Part shown: piece after piece, positions 19,044-27,712 of the stretch | Layout: every line of letters starts with the position of its first letter | Position numbering within the stretch: the first letter of the stretch is position 1 | Origin: Ruminiclostridium papyrosolvens C7 | GTDB lineage: Bacteria; Bacillota; Clostridia; Acetivibrionales; DSM-1351 | Assembly (NCBI RefSeq): GCF_000421965.1 | Contig: NZ_ATAY01000088.1 | Location: forward strand, 248,001-312,000 | Direction: 5' to 3' | DNA length: 64,000 nucleotides | Notes under the pieces: model-generated | The model's database searches: none | What the model saw: the letters and a program-made list of their open reading frames with translations, nothing else | Told to the model about the DNA's origin: nothing | Made by a program: the position numbers and the translations under genes

Positions 19044-20062
19044 AATCTGCATCTCCAATCTTTTTTTGATAATGCTGCTGTTATGCCGTCCCAACTGCAT
19101 TTGGGAACTACAAGCCTTCCATTGTTAGCCTTCACTGCTGCCCGTTCACAAACATTGTCAACCCCGGTAATCTCCTTTACAAAATCCGATTTTGAAAAAT
19201 CCCCCGGAATCTGTGCAAGCTCATTTGCCGAATATGTATGAAACGGGACTCTCCAATCCATGCTCAAAGAACGTATCGCAGATTCACCTATCTTTAAGTC
19301 AATTGAAGCTATTGCCTCTATTTCATGGGGTGAAATTCCGTTTATATCAAGAATAAAATTGACAAAATTTAAAAGTTCAGCATACCTTGTATTTTTTCTG
19401 CATCCAATACCTAAAGCATATTGTCGGGGCATAAGATGAAGTGTCTCTGAAAAAATCGGCTTGAAGCTGTCTGATATGCAAATTCCTACCTTCGTACTGT
19501 CTGAAATAATCACATTATCAGGCAGACTGCCTTCAACCGGATAATCGGAATGAACTCCAACCTGTTCCCCGTTTAATATTGCAGCTGACACTTTTTTAAC
19601 CATATCAATATTCATTATATGGCAGCCTGCATTTACTGCCCATGAATCAACTGCAAACTTTTCATTTATATCTGTTGCCGTTGTAATCACTGCCTGTGCG
19701 TCCAGTATTTTTGCAATAATCTTCGCTAATTCGTTTGCCCCACCTATATGGCCTGACAAAATGGGAATAACATACCTGCCTCTTTCGTCAATAACCAGTA
19801 CCGCAGGGTCACAGTCCTTGGAGCTTATAAACGGGGCAATTGCCCTGACAGCAATCCCGGCAGCCCCTATAAAAACTATAGCATCACTTACGCCAAACGC
19901 ATTCCGGGTAAACTCATCCAAGCTGTCTTCCAAAGCTCCGGCTCCGTCAATCTGATACTTACTGTAACCCTTGGCATCATACCCCTGAGTGTTGAGCTTT
20001 TGTTGCAGATTCTGGCAAAGCTTACCGCCCTGTTTTGTAAATGCAGCCAAAGTTATCTTCAT
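19040..20062 (-). CDS. cbiG: cobalt-precorrin-5A hydrolase
   Basis: About 340 residues. Marks are the N-terminal 'ITLAAFTKQGGKLCQNL', the central 'AIVFIGAAGIAVRAIAPFI', 'PAVLVIDERGRYVIPILSGH' with 'GGANELAKIIA', and a C-terminal CobE-like part ('LGIGCRKNTRYAEL', 'ASIDLKIGE'). It opens the ring lactone and releases acetaldehyde, a step found only in the anaerobic pathway. I chose the ATG at 20062, one base after the cbiF stop; the frame to 20137 overlaps cbiF. Confidence 0.94.
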   Translation of the reverse strand: MKITLAAFTKQGGKLCQNLQQKLNTQGYDAKGYSKYQIDGAGALEDSLDEFTRNAFGVSDAIVFIGAAGIAVRAIAPFISSKDCDPAVLVIDERGRYVIPILSGHIGGANELAKIIAKILDAQAVITTATDINEKFAVDSWAVNAGCHIMNIDMVKKVSAAILNGEQVGVHSDYPVEGSLPDNVIISDSTKVGICISDSFKPIFSETLHLMPRQYALGIGCRKNTRYAELLNFVNFILDINGISPHEIEAIASIDLKIGESAIRSLSMDWRVPFHTYSANELAQIPGDFSKSDFVKEITGVDNVCERAAVKANNGRLVVPKCSWDGITAALSKKDWRCRF

Positions 20063-20063
20063 A

Positions 20064-20819
20064 CTACTTGACTGCCTCTCTGAATTCGTGAGAAAAGGCA
20101 GGGTCATAGAGCTTTGACCTTGAATACCCGGTGCCAAGGAAATCTCCTACAAGGATCAATGCAGTCTTGTTGATATTATTCTCTTTTGCTGCTGTATAAA
20201 GTTCTCCTACGCATGTCCGTACAATTTTTTCGTCGGGCCAGGTTGCCTTATACACAATGGCTGCCGGTGTATTTGCTTCATACCCTCCGGATATAAGCCT
20301 GCGGCTCAATTCCTCCAATAATGAGGAACTCAGGAACAAAGCCATTGAGGATTTATGTGAGGCTAGCTTTGATATTTCTTCTTTTTCAGGAACGGGGGTG
20401 CGTCCCTCCATTCTGGTGAGTATCAGCGTCTGGCTTACATCAGGCAGTGTGTATTCTGTTTTTAAGGCAGCAGCCGCACCGCAAAAGGAGCTGACTCCCG
20501 GAACTACGGTATATTCAATCCCCCGTTCTGTCAACATATCCATCTGCTCACGAATTGCACCATATATACTTGGATCGCCGGTATGCAGTCTTACGGTGGT
20601 TTTTTTCTCTCTTTCCCCACGTTCCATAACAGCTATCACTTGTTCCAATGTCATTTCCGCGCTATTAAATATTTCACATGTTGTTTTTGTGTAATCCAGC
20701 AAGCCCGGATTCACCAGTGAGCCTGCATAAATAACGATATCAGCTGTCTCCAGCAACGTTTTTCCCCTCACCGTAATCAGGTCAATGGCTCCGGGCCCTG
20801 CTCCAATAAATGTCACCAT
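20064..20819 (-). CDS. cbiF: cobalt-precorrin-4 C11-methyltransferase
   Basis: A 251-residue tetrapyrrole methylase. 'VTFIGAGPGAIDLITVRG', 'VIYAGSLVNP', 'RLHTGDPSIYGAIREQMD' and 'VVPGVSSFCGAAAAL' are characteristic of CbiF/CobM. It methylates C11 using SAM and acts just before CbiG, which is encoded next. The ribosome site is AAAGGAT, weaker than those of most neighbours. Confidence 0.94.
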   Translation of the reverse strand: MVTFIGAGPGAIDLITVRGKTLLETADIVIYAGSLVNPGLLDYTKTTCEIFNSAEMTLEQVIAVMERGEREKKTTVRLHTGDPSIYGAIREQMDMLTERGIEYTVVPGVSSFCGAAAALKTEYTLPDVSQTLILTRMEGRTPVPEKEEISKLASHKSSMALFLSSSLLEELSRRLISGGYEANTPAAIVYKATWPDEKIVRTCVGELYTAAKENNINKTALILVGDFLGTGYSRSKLYDPAFSHEFREAVK

Positions 20820-20821
20820 AT

Positions 20822-21502
20822 TTATTTATCCTTTACTATTATTATTGAAAAATAGCTTGAATCATCAGATACCTCATCAAGACTTTTGTAAACTCTCTGA
20901 CTTTCCATACCGCAGCATTCTACCATCCGGGAAAACTGAAACAGCCCCTTCCTCTTCAAAGCAACCTTTATATCAGTCAGACTTTTTCCGCTTTTCATTA
21001 ATACTTTTGTACCCTTTAATTCCAGAAGTTTTTCAGTCTCATCGTAGGATGCAGGTATGATGTGCAGAGCTTCCTCCCTGTCACACAGAGAAATATTCAG
21101 TGCACCCGCAGACGCACAGAAGGAGGTAACCCCGGGTATTGTCCGGGTAATATAGCCCTTATTATCCATAATCCGCTGAATGTTCATATAGGTAGAATAA
21201 ATTGTGGGGTCACCTAATGTAATGAAGGCTACATTATTACCCTTTAACAATTCCTGCTCTATCAAACTGCAGCTTATGCCATGACTTTTTTCAAGTAAAT
21301 CCGAATCTCGGGTCATGGGCATAGGACAATATACCACCGCCTTGTCCTTTATGTATTCCCCAACTACTTTCATAGCAGTTTTTTCACCTTTTGTATCGGG
21401 TACAGCTATTACATCTGCCATTTGCAGAACTTCAACCGCCTGAAGCGTCAACATTTTAGGATCGCCCGGCCCTACACCAACTCCATATAAAACTCCATTC
21501 AT
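20822..21502 (-). CDS. cbiL: cobalt-precorrin-2 C20-methyltransferase
   Basis: A 226-residue tetrapyrrole methylase with 'LYGVGVGPGDPKMLTLQAVE', 'VIAVPDTKG', 'VAFITLGDPTIYSTYMNI' and 'RTIPGVTSFCASAGAL', the CbiL/CobI pattern. It adds the C20 methyl group that is later lost during ring contraction. AAGGGG, shared with the end of cbiD, serves the ATG, and only four bases separate the genes. Confidence 0.94.
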   Translation of the reverse strand: MNGVLYGVGVGPGDPKMLTLQAVEVLQMADVIAVPDTKGEKTAMKVVGEYIKDKAVVYCPMPMTRDSDLLEKSHGISCSLIEQELLKGNNVAFITLGDPTIYSTYMNIQRIMDNKGYITRTIPGVTSFCASAGALNISLCDREEALHIIPASYDETEKLLELKGTKVLMKSGKSLTDIKVALKRKGLFQFSRMVECCGMESQRVYKSLDEVSDDSSYFSIIIVKDK

Positions 21503-21506
21503 ATAT

Positions 21507-22661
21507 TTACCCCTTATCTGATTCCTTACACAGTTCTTTAATCATGTCTTCAGCACCTGAGGTCTGATAATAGACTCTGTCTTCCAGTTGCCTGTTTAAA
21601 TCGGTAAACATGACAACCTCTATACCGCATTTAAAGTTTGCTCTTTGATTAAGATGAATTTTTATTTTTTCAAGAATACTCATATTAACAACTTCCTCTA
21701 GGCCTTCCTCTCGTAGTATGCCGTTTATTTCGTCCGTAGTCATAGCCTGCATTATTTTACTTATACACTCTTTGGAAGCACCACAAAGTGCTGAATAAGC
21801 CGCAAATATTTCACATCTGCAATCTGCTGTCCTTGAATGGGTATTCATAATACCGCCGGCAATTTTGCACAGTTTACCTGTATGCCCTATAAGTAAAATA
21901 TTTTTGATATTTTTATAAACTGCATAATCAATAGTTTCCCCTATATAATTGGAGCACTTTAAACCTCTGTCTATGTCCAATCCAAATCTTTTCAGTGCAA
22001 AATCCCTTCCAAAGTTACCGGGGCTTATAAGAAAATATTCTCTGTTTTGAGCAGTTCTTATATCTATCTCCTTATGAATAGTTTCTATCAAAGCCTTTTC
22101 GCTCATAGGCTCAACTATCCCGCTTGTCCCCAGTATTGATATACCTCCGATTATTCCAAGCCGTGGGTTAAAGGTTTTTTTTGCAATTTCTTCTCCGTCT
22201 TCTGCTGATATTACAACAGAAAATCCTCCTTTATACCCGTATGTTTGGGACACCTCTCTTAACACCTCATGTATCATCCGCCTGGGTACGGGATTTATGG
22301 CTGCCTCACCAACTGCACATTGCAGTCCTGATTTTGTAATCCGTCCAATACCACTGCCACCTTCAATTAATATTTCTTTTTCCAGTTTTTGAACCTTTGC
22401 AAAAATTTTTATACCATTTGTAACATCAGGATCGTCCCCTGCATCTTTTTCTACTGAACAACTGACCCATTCCTTCTGTTTAACAATATCATCGATTTGC
22501 AAAGTTAACCGGATACCCTTCGGTGTAGTAATTATAACCTCATCAATGGTTGTGTTTCCTAAAAGCATTAACGTACATGCCTTTACTGCCGCTGCGGCAC
22601 AGCTTCCGGTTGTGTATCCGCACTTCAGTCTCTTCCCATTTTTTACAATAAATTCATCCAT
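21507..22661 (-). CDS. cbiD: cobalt-precorrin-5B C1-methyltransferase
   Basis: A 384-residue CbiD, a marker of the anaerobic pathway. The start 'RLKCGYTTGSCAAAAVKA' is the family hallmark, followed by 'VEKDAGDDPDVTNGI', 'EGGSGIGRITKSGLQ', 'NPVPRRMI', 'LGIIGGISILGTSGIVEPMSE' and 'LIGHTGKLCKIAGGIMNTHS'. It methylates C1 and is unrelated in fold to the other methylases in the operon. It lies 10 bases after cbiO. Confidence 0.95.
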   Translation of the reverse strand: MDEFIVKNGKRLKCGYTTGSCAAAAVKACTLMLLGNTTIDEVIITTPKGIRLTLQIDDIVKQKEWVSCSVEKDAGDDPDVTNGIKIFAKVQKLEKEILIEGGSGIGRITKSGLQCAVGEAAINPVPRRMIHEVLREVSQTYGYKGGFSVVISAEDGEEIAKKTFNPRLGIIGGISILGTSGIVEPMSEKALIETIHKEIDIRTAQNREYFLISPGNFGRDFALKRFGLDIDRGLKCSNYIGETIDYAVYKNIKNILLIGHTGKLCKIAGGIMNTHSRTADCRCEIFAAYSALCGASKECISKIMQAMTTDEINGILREEGLEEVVNMSILEKIKIHLNQRANFKCGIEVVMFTDLNRQLEDRVYYQTSGAEDMIKELCKESDKG

Positions 22662-22671
22662 ACGTTTGCCC

Positions 22672-23511
22672 TCAACCGTCCATCAGACTTAAAATGGATG
22701 CCCTTGCTTCAGATATTGTAGCTGCCGTCCTGTCAACATTCAGCTTGTCCCGTTGACTTAATATTTCCATCAGGTGTGCCATTCTAGGGAGCCTTAATGA
22801 GTGTTCCCTCAGAATCCCGGGCTTTGAAATTACTTCTCTTACGTTCCCCCCCAATACCACTTTCCCATGGTCCATGATAAATACATCATCGCAATATACA
22901 GGGACGATATCCATTTCATGTGTTGCCAATATAACCGATACTCCCGTTTCTTCTTTTATCTTTGTCAACAGATTAAGAATTTCGCTTGCCCCTTTTGAGT
23001 CAAGTCCCGCAGTAGGTTCATCCAGAATAATCACATCAGGCTCCATAGCTAAAACCCCGGCTATGGCAACTCTTTTTTTCTGTCCGAAGCTTAATGCATG
23101 TGTAGGCTTGTCTACATATTCCCCAATCCCGGTTTGAACAACCGCCTTTTCAACTCTTTCCCTGACTTCCTCAACACCAAGTCCAAGATTTATAGCCCCA
23201 AAGGAAATATCCTTTTTAACACTGGAGGAAAATAATTGATCATTTGGGTCCTGAAATACTATACCCACCCTTTTTCTCATTTCAGTTATACCTTTTTTGT
23301 TGTATTCCACCTCTTTGCCGTCAAAAAAAACTTTTCCTCTGTCGGGTGTTAAAACACCATTAAGGTTCAAAAACAGTGTTGACTTTCCTGCACCGTTGCC
23401 CCCCAAAACTGCTGTAGTTTTGCCCTTTTTTATTGATATACTGACGTTTTCCAGAGCTTGGTGTTCGCCGTCATATGAATAACTCAGATTCTTCGTTTCA
23501 ATTATGTACAA
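22672..23511 (-). CDS. cbiO: cobalt ECF/ABC transporter ATP-binding protein CbiO
   Basis: A 279-residue ATPase with Walker A 'GGNGAGKSTLF', Q-loop 'VFQDPNDQLF' (the ECF-type DPNDQ), signature 'LSFGQKKRVAIAG', Walker B 'VIILDEPTAGLD' and the switch His in 'ATHEMD'. It powers cobalt uptake with CbiMNQ. The start is a TTG at 23511 with GGGGG eight bases upstream. Confidence 0.95.
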   Translation of the reverse strand: MYIIETKNLSYSYDGEHQALENVSISIKKGKTTAVLGGNGAGKSTLFLNLNGVLTPDRGKVFFDGKEVEYNKKGITEMRKRVGIVFQDPNDQLFSSSVKKDISFGAINLGLGVEEVRERVEKAVVQTGIGEYVDKPTHALSFGQKKRVAIAGVLAMEPDVIILDEPTAGLDSKGASEILNLLTKIKEETGVSVILATHEMDIVPVYCDDVFIMDHGKVVLGGNVREVISKPGILREHSLRLPRMAHLMEILSQRDKLNVDRTAATISEARASILSLMDG

Positions 23512-23523
23512 TAGAACTACCCC

Positions 23524-24303
23524 CTACAATAAATACCTTTCTGCAATTCCTGCACTTAAAAGCAACAGGCATAACAGGATTGAAAGCATATACATCTTTT
23601 TACCATGTACGTATTCTTCATCCAGCGTAACAAATTGTCCGTTGTAGCCTCTGGATTCAAGAGCTGCATAAACCCTGTCGGAACGGTTGTATGCACGTAT
23701 GAACAGCATACTTATCAATTCACTCGTCGATTTTAAAGAAGTTCTGAAATTATGGTTCCCCAGCCTTGAATTTTTTGCTATGTTCATTCTCTCTACTTCA
23801 TCCAACAGCACAAATATATACCTGTATATCAGCTCCATAAGTGTAACAATAACAGTTGGTATTTTTGTTCTTCTCAGAACCTGAAACAGGTCAGTCATAG
23901 GAGTACTCAAAGACAGGCAATACATACAACTCACTCCCCCCAGTGCTTTGAGCACCAGTTTTAAACTATTTGTAAGAGTTCCCCAGTCGATACCGTAAGC
24001 ATATTTACCGATTTTAACCCCCAGCAAATAAATATGATTTGGAGCAAAACGGTTTATCAGTATTGTTATTGTTCCAACCATTAAAAAGCCAAAAGGAATA
24101 AAAAGCAACTTTACATATGCTGTAAGCTTAATTTTACCGACCCCTACCGTAGTCACTGCCATGACAATTATGGTCACTAAACTTACAACAAGTGAGTTAA
24201 GGGAAATGCACAATAATAACGGTAACATTGTGTAAATTAATTTTGCCTTTGGGCTGACACAGGCAAGTTTAGAATCGTAAGCATACTTATCTATCAATAT
24301 CAT
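23524..24303 (-). CDS. cbiQ: cobalt transporter transmembrane protein CbiQ
   Basis: A 259-residue integral membrane ECF T-component with about five hydrophobic segments. It carries an Ala-Arg-Gly-type coupling motif, here 'AALESRGYNG', near residues 212-221, together with 'RAYNRSDRVYAA'. It couples the CbiO ATPase to the CbiMN substrate unit. The start overlaps the cbiN stop as ATGA. Confidence 0.93.
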   Translation of the reverse strand: MILIDKYAYDSKLACVSPKAKLIYTMLPLLLCISLNSLVVSLVTIIVMAVTTVGVGKIKLTAYVKLLFIPFGFLMVGTITILINRFAPNHIYLLGVKIGKYAYGIDWGTLTNSLKLVLKALGGVSCMYCLSLSTPMTDLFQVLRRTKIPTVIVTLMELIYRYIFVLLDEVERMNIAKNSRLGNHNFRTSLKSTSELISMLFIRAYNRSDRVYAALESRGYNGQFVTLDEEYVHGKKMYMLSILLCLLLLSAGIAERYLL

Positions 24304-24593
24304 GTTTCTGCTCCGGATTTTGCTTTAACAGAAGTCATTCTTCCAAGTACAAAACCCACCACTCCTGCACCAATTGCGGCTTGTAATGCAAAAAGCAGTG
24401 ACTCTATTTCTCCGCTTTTTGGTACAAGCAGGGATTCAAACCATGGCTTGTAGTCAGGGTCTATTTTAGCTATCTGTTCTTCCGCCAGACCATCTGAGCC
24501 GGTAAATTCAGCATTCTTTATGAAAATGGGTGGTGCAGCAAGAATTATAATTACCGCTGCAATCAAAATTAAATTCTTTTTCCATAATTTCAT
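24300..24593 (-). CDS. cbiN: cobalt transport protein CbiN
   Basis: A 97-residue protein with an N-terminal and a C-terminal membrane helix and an extracytoplasmic loop containing 'GSDGLAEEQIAKIDPDYKPW', typical of CbiN. It is the small auxiliary subunit needed for cobalt loading of CbiM. AAAGGAG precedes the ATG, and it lies 14 bases after cbiM. Confidence 0.93.
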   Translation of the reverse strand: MKLWKKNLILIAAVIIILAAPPIFIKNAEFTGSDGLAEEQIAKIDPDYKPWFESLLVPKSGEIESLLFALQAAIGAGVVGFVLGRMTSVKAKSGAET

Positions 24594-24607
24594 TACATTC
24601 TCTCCTT

Positions 24608-25354
24608 TTAATAAATTGCCGACAGTGCCTTCAGCTCTTTGGTACTGTATTTTGCAAGAACATTATAAATAACCACTGTAAGCAGTCCTTCACAAACAGC
24701 AAGAGGAAATTGGGTAAAAGCAAAAATACTTATAAACTTCCCAAGAGAGACTATAAATCCGCCTGTAGCATCAGGATGGGCCATGGCAAGCTCCACAGAG
24801 GTTGTTACATATGTCATCAAATCCCCGAAAAATGCCGCAAAAAATACTGCGAGCCCTGCTTTTGCACCCAATCTTTTAGATAGCTTGAACACTCCGAAGG
24901 AAATCAAAGGCCCTACTATAGCCATGGAATATATATTAGCTCCCAGGGTTGTAATACCTCCATGTGCCAGTAAAATAGCCTGAAACAATAAAATTATAGC
25001 TCCTATGACAGACATGGCGGTTGGCCCGAACAAAACAGCACCCAGTCCCACTCCTGTTGGATGTGAACAACTCCCGGTAACTGACGGCATCTTGAGTGCT
25101 GAGAGAACAAAGGCAAAAGCACCGCACATTGCCAGCAGAGTCAGGTTTTTTGAGGATATTTCGGTTTTCTTTTTTATTGAGAAGAATCCTATGACGAGAA
25201 ATGGCATACAAAGTACTCCCCAGCTAATACACCAGCCGGGTGCAAGGTATCCTTCCATAATATGCATTGCTGAAGCATTTTCAGAAAAAACAAAAATAGC
25301 ACAAACCACAATTGAAAGACAAACAAGAAAATTTTTAACCTTTACACTTTTCAT
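24608..25354 (-). CDS. cbiM: cobalt ECF transporter S-component CbiM
   Basis: A 248-residue substrate-binding membrane protein. The first ~29 residues look like a signal sequence ending 'SENASA', so the mature protein would begin 'MHIMEGYLAPGWC'. This free N-terminal Met-His is the metal-binding end known in CbiM. Further marks are 'SALKMPSVTGSCSHPTGVGL' and 'LAHGGITTLGANIYSM'. It is the first gene after the cobalamin riboswitch, so cobalt uptake is directly repressed by cobalamin. GGAGG lies 10 bases before the ATG. Confidence 0.94.
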   Translation of the reverse strand: MKSVKVKNFLVCLSIVVCAIFVFSENASAMHIMEGYLAPGWCISWGVLCMPFLVIGFFSIKKKTEISSKNLTLLAMCGAFAFVLSALKMPSVTGSCSHPTGVGLGAVLFGPTAMSVIGAIILLFQAILLAHGGITTLGANIYSMAIVGPLISFGVFKLSKRLGAKAGLAVFFAAFFGDLMTYVTTSVELAMAHPDATGGFIVSLGKFISIFAFTQFPLAVCEGLLTVVIYNVLAKYSTKELKALSAIY

Positions 25355-25387
25355 ATATAATGAACCTCCGAATTAATAATAATTGCC

Positions 25388-25430
25388 AAAAAAATAAAAC
25401 CTTCATATTTTTAGCAATAAAGGTTTTATT
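25388..25430 (-). terminator. intrinsic terminator in the cobalamin leader
   Basis: On the minus strand ATAAAACCTT (plus 25420-25429) pairs with AAGGTTTTAT (25394-25403) and is followed by a run of seven U (plus 25388-25394). It lies between the riboswitch and cbiM, so premature termination when cobalamin is bound is the likely control mechanism. I did not trace a full antiterminator pairing. Confidence 0.85.
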
Positions 25431-25534
25431 TGTAAAAAAGAATATATAGTTTTATACCGTTTTTCTCTTTTGACAAACTACACACTTCATACACTGTGAA
25501 GTCATAGTACTCTGCATTTTTGGCATCTGCAGAA

Positions 25535-25721
25535 ATACTGGTAGGTCTTCCGACTCAGACATCATTGCAAAGTTCTCGCCTTCCCGGGACTGATACCCAG
25601 TGGTATACATAAGCAGAAAAATTCATGCTTTAGAGAACCGCTCCATCTTACGGCAGCAGGACTGTTCAGGATTTTCACCTGATTCCCTCTTAGTTACTCA
25701 TAATTTTGAGCAAACCAGTAT
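25535..25721 (-). ncRNA. cobalamin (adenosylcobalamin) riboswitch
   Basis: The minus-strand RNA shows conserved cobalamin-riboswitch elements in order: GGGAA, GGTGAAAATCC, GAACAG, CCTGCTGCCGTAA, and the B12-box-like GAGTCGGAAGACCTACC. An 8-bp closing stem P1 (ATACTGGT/ACCAGTAT, plus 25714-25721 and 25535-25542) bounds it exactly. It controls the whole cbiM-to-cobD operon through the terminator that follows. The 25355-25808 gap holds only this element, its terminator and its promoter. Confidence 0.95.
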
Positions 25722-25743
25722 TGTTAATTATTAAATTGTTTAC

Positions 25744-25772
25744 ATTATATACCATTTAAATTATAACGTCAA
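25744..25772 (-). promoter_or_regulatory. sigma-A promoter of the cobalt/cobalamin operon
   Basis: On the minus strand: TTGACG (plus 25767-25772), a 17-base spacer and TATAAT (plus 25744-25749). Initiation would fall about 15 bases before the P1 stem of the riboswitch. It is the strongest promoter-like match I found in the window. Confidence 0.8.
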
Positions 25773-25808
25773 TTACCCTTTTACTACATATTCTAACAGC
25801 ATAACAAG

Positions 25809-27674
25809 CTATTCCGTTGTAAAAGGCGACGCAGGTAAACCCTCACTGTTATACAGGTTGGCATCCATAGGATTATCGGCCCATGCGTACCTTACGTAAA
25901 CCGGATGAGAAACCTTTTCACTCCAGACTGCCACATCATTCCCTGTAAGTTCTGCATCAGCACGGACAAATATTCTGTCTGCACCTGCTATAGCAAAAGC
26001 TCCTGGCCGTTCTCCCTTTTTAACAACCAAACCGCTTCCTGTATCAGTGAAGGATAATATTATTTTGTTTCCGTCTATTCTGTATGACTTATACATTGGC
26101 CCGTATCCGACAATGGTTTTGTCTCCATAGACAGTTCTCATGGCTGCAAGTGCCAAGCGGGTTCCCACATCTTTTTTATTTACAGGATGAATATCATTCC
26201 ATTCCCCAAGGTCAATTGCAATAGCCATTGCCGTACCCGGTACGGAAAGTACCCTTCGCTGGGCTTCCCTCAATTCCGCCCAGTTGCTTTTCATAGGTAT
26301 TTCTGAGGCCTCCATAAAGTTCGGCAGCTGAACATACAAAAACGGCAGATTTCCCATTTTCCATTTCTGTCTCCAGTCTGAAACCAATGCCTTTAGGAGA
26401 TTTTCATACTCTCCGGGATTCTTGGTGTTGGATTCGCCCTGATACCATATAAAACCTTTGATTGCATAATCTGTAACAGGAGCAATCATTCCGTTGTACA
26501 AACCTAAGGGCCGCCACTGAACAAAGGCAGGTTCAGGCATCGGACTTCTTTTTGCACCAATCACATACTGCCATTCACCGATTAAATCAATAATACTATC
26601 TCCGATTTCCAGTTGGTAGGGCTTTTCTTTGTAAAATCCCCCTTTACCGGACGTATTTACTACTCTGAGCAGGATTGTATTTTTACCTTCCTTGAGTAAG
26701 CCCTTTCGAATACTGTATTTTCTCGGAATATACTGGTTTGGTGTTGTTCCTGTCTCTATACCGTTAATAAAGACCGTATCTTCATCAACAATGTTTCCAA
26801 GTACAAGCCTTGCAGGTTTATCTGCAAGCGTGCAGGGAATCTCGATTTCCTTCCTGAACCAGACGACACCGTTGAAGCTGCCCAAGCCCTCGTCTTCCCA
26901 ATATGAAGGTACTTTTATATTCTGCCAGGAGGCAGTATTGTTTTCTATACCCTTATCGTCTTGATTTAGAGCAGAGTACCAAGCTTCGGTGGTAGCCTCA
27001 TCCTCTCTTAAAACTTTATCCAGATAATCCCGGTTACTTAGTTTTTTTGCTGATTCATAATGTTCCGGAAACTCCTTTAATGCATTTTCACTAAGCCATG
27101 CTTCTGCAGGTGAGCCTCCCAAACTAGCATTAATCAAGCCTATTGGAATACGGTACTTATCAAACAGCTTTAAAGCAAAGAAATAGCCAGCAGCAGTAAA
27201 ATCCAAGACCCTTTCAGGATTGGCAGCCTCCCAACTTCCTGCTTCAAAATCAATTTCAGGTCTTTCAAAGTCATATTTCACGGGAACACAGAAATGTCTT
27301 ATATAATCATTGCAGCAACGGGCGATTTCTTCAGGATATGTATCCTTCAAAGAATCCATTTTCATTTCCATATTTGATTGTCCTGAACATAGCCAGACAT
27401 CGCCCAGAAGAATATTCTTTACAGTTATCTTTTCAATAGACTCTTCCGACTCAATAACCATATCATATGGCCCACCCGCTTCTGCGGATTCAAGTTTAAC
27501 AAACCACTCTCCACTATCATTTGCCGAAGCATGGTAGACTTTGCCCATAAAGCGGACAATAACAGCTTCACCCGCTGACGCCCATCCCCAAACCTTTACA
27601 TCTGTGTTTCTCTGTAACACCATGCCGTCGCTGATAATCCGAGGCAAAATTATTTTAGAACCAGTATAGTCCAA
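25809..27674 (-). CDS. sialate O-acetylesterase-type carbohydrate deacetylase
   Basis: About 621 residues, no signal peptide, so intracellular. It is an SGNH-fold esterase split by an inserted beta-sandwich. The nucleophile Ser is in 'LCSGQSNMEM' near residue 100, the block 'IKGFIWYQGESNT' comes after the insert, and the His of the triad is in 'WNDIHPVNKKDVG'. The insert, roughly residues 250-370, has the galactose-binding-like pattern 'WFRKEIEIP...VFINGIETG'. In this locus it probably removes acetyl groups from imported xylo-oligosaccharides rather than sialic acid. The start is likely a TTG at 27674 with AGTAGGA upstream; a frame from 27692 lacks a ribosome site. It is the last gene of the xylan locus. 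Confidence 0.8.
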   Translation of the reverse strand: MDYTGSKIILPRIISDGMVLQRNTDVKVWGWASAGEAVIVRFMGKVYHASANDSGEWFVKLESAEAGGPYDMVIESEESIEKITVKNILLGDVWLCSGQSNMEMKMDSLKDTYPEEIARCCNDYIRHFCVPVKYDFERPEIDFEAGSWEAANPERVLDFTAAGYFFALKLFDKYRIPIGLINASLGGSPAEAWLSENALKEFPEHYESAKKLSNRDYLDKVLREDEATTEAWYSALNQDDKGIENNTASWQNIKVPSYWEDEGLGSFNGVVWFRKEIEIPCTLADKPARLVLGNIVDEDTVFINGIETGTTPNQYIPRKYSIRKGLLKEGKNTILLRVVNTSGKGGFYKEKPYQLEIGDSIIDLIGEWQYVIGAKRSPMPEPAFVQWRPLGLYNGMIAPVTDYAIKGFIWYQGESNTKNPGEYENLLKALVSDWRQKWKMGNLPFLYVQLPNFMEASEIPMKSNWAELREAQRRVLSVPGTAMAIAIDLGEWNDIHPVNKKDVGTRLALAAMRTVYGDKTIVGYGPMYKSYRIDGNKIILSFTDTGSGLVVKKGERPGAFAIAGADRIFVRADAELTGNDVAVWSEKVSHPVYVRYAWADNPMDANLYNSEGLPASPFTTE

Positions 27675-27712
27675 TATAATTCCTACTTTCAATCTAATAT
27701 TAACTACTTTAT

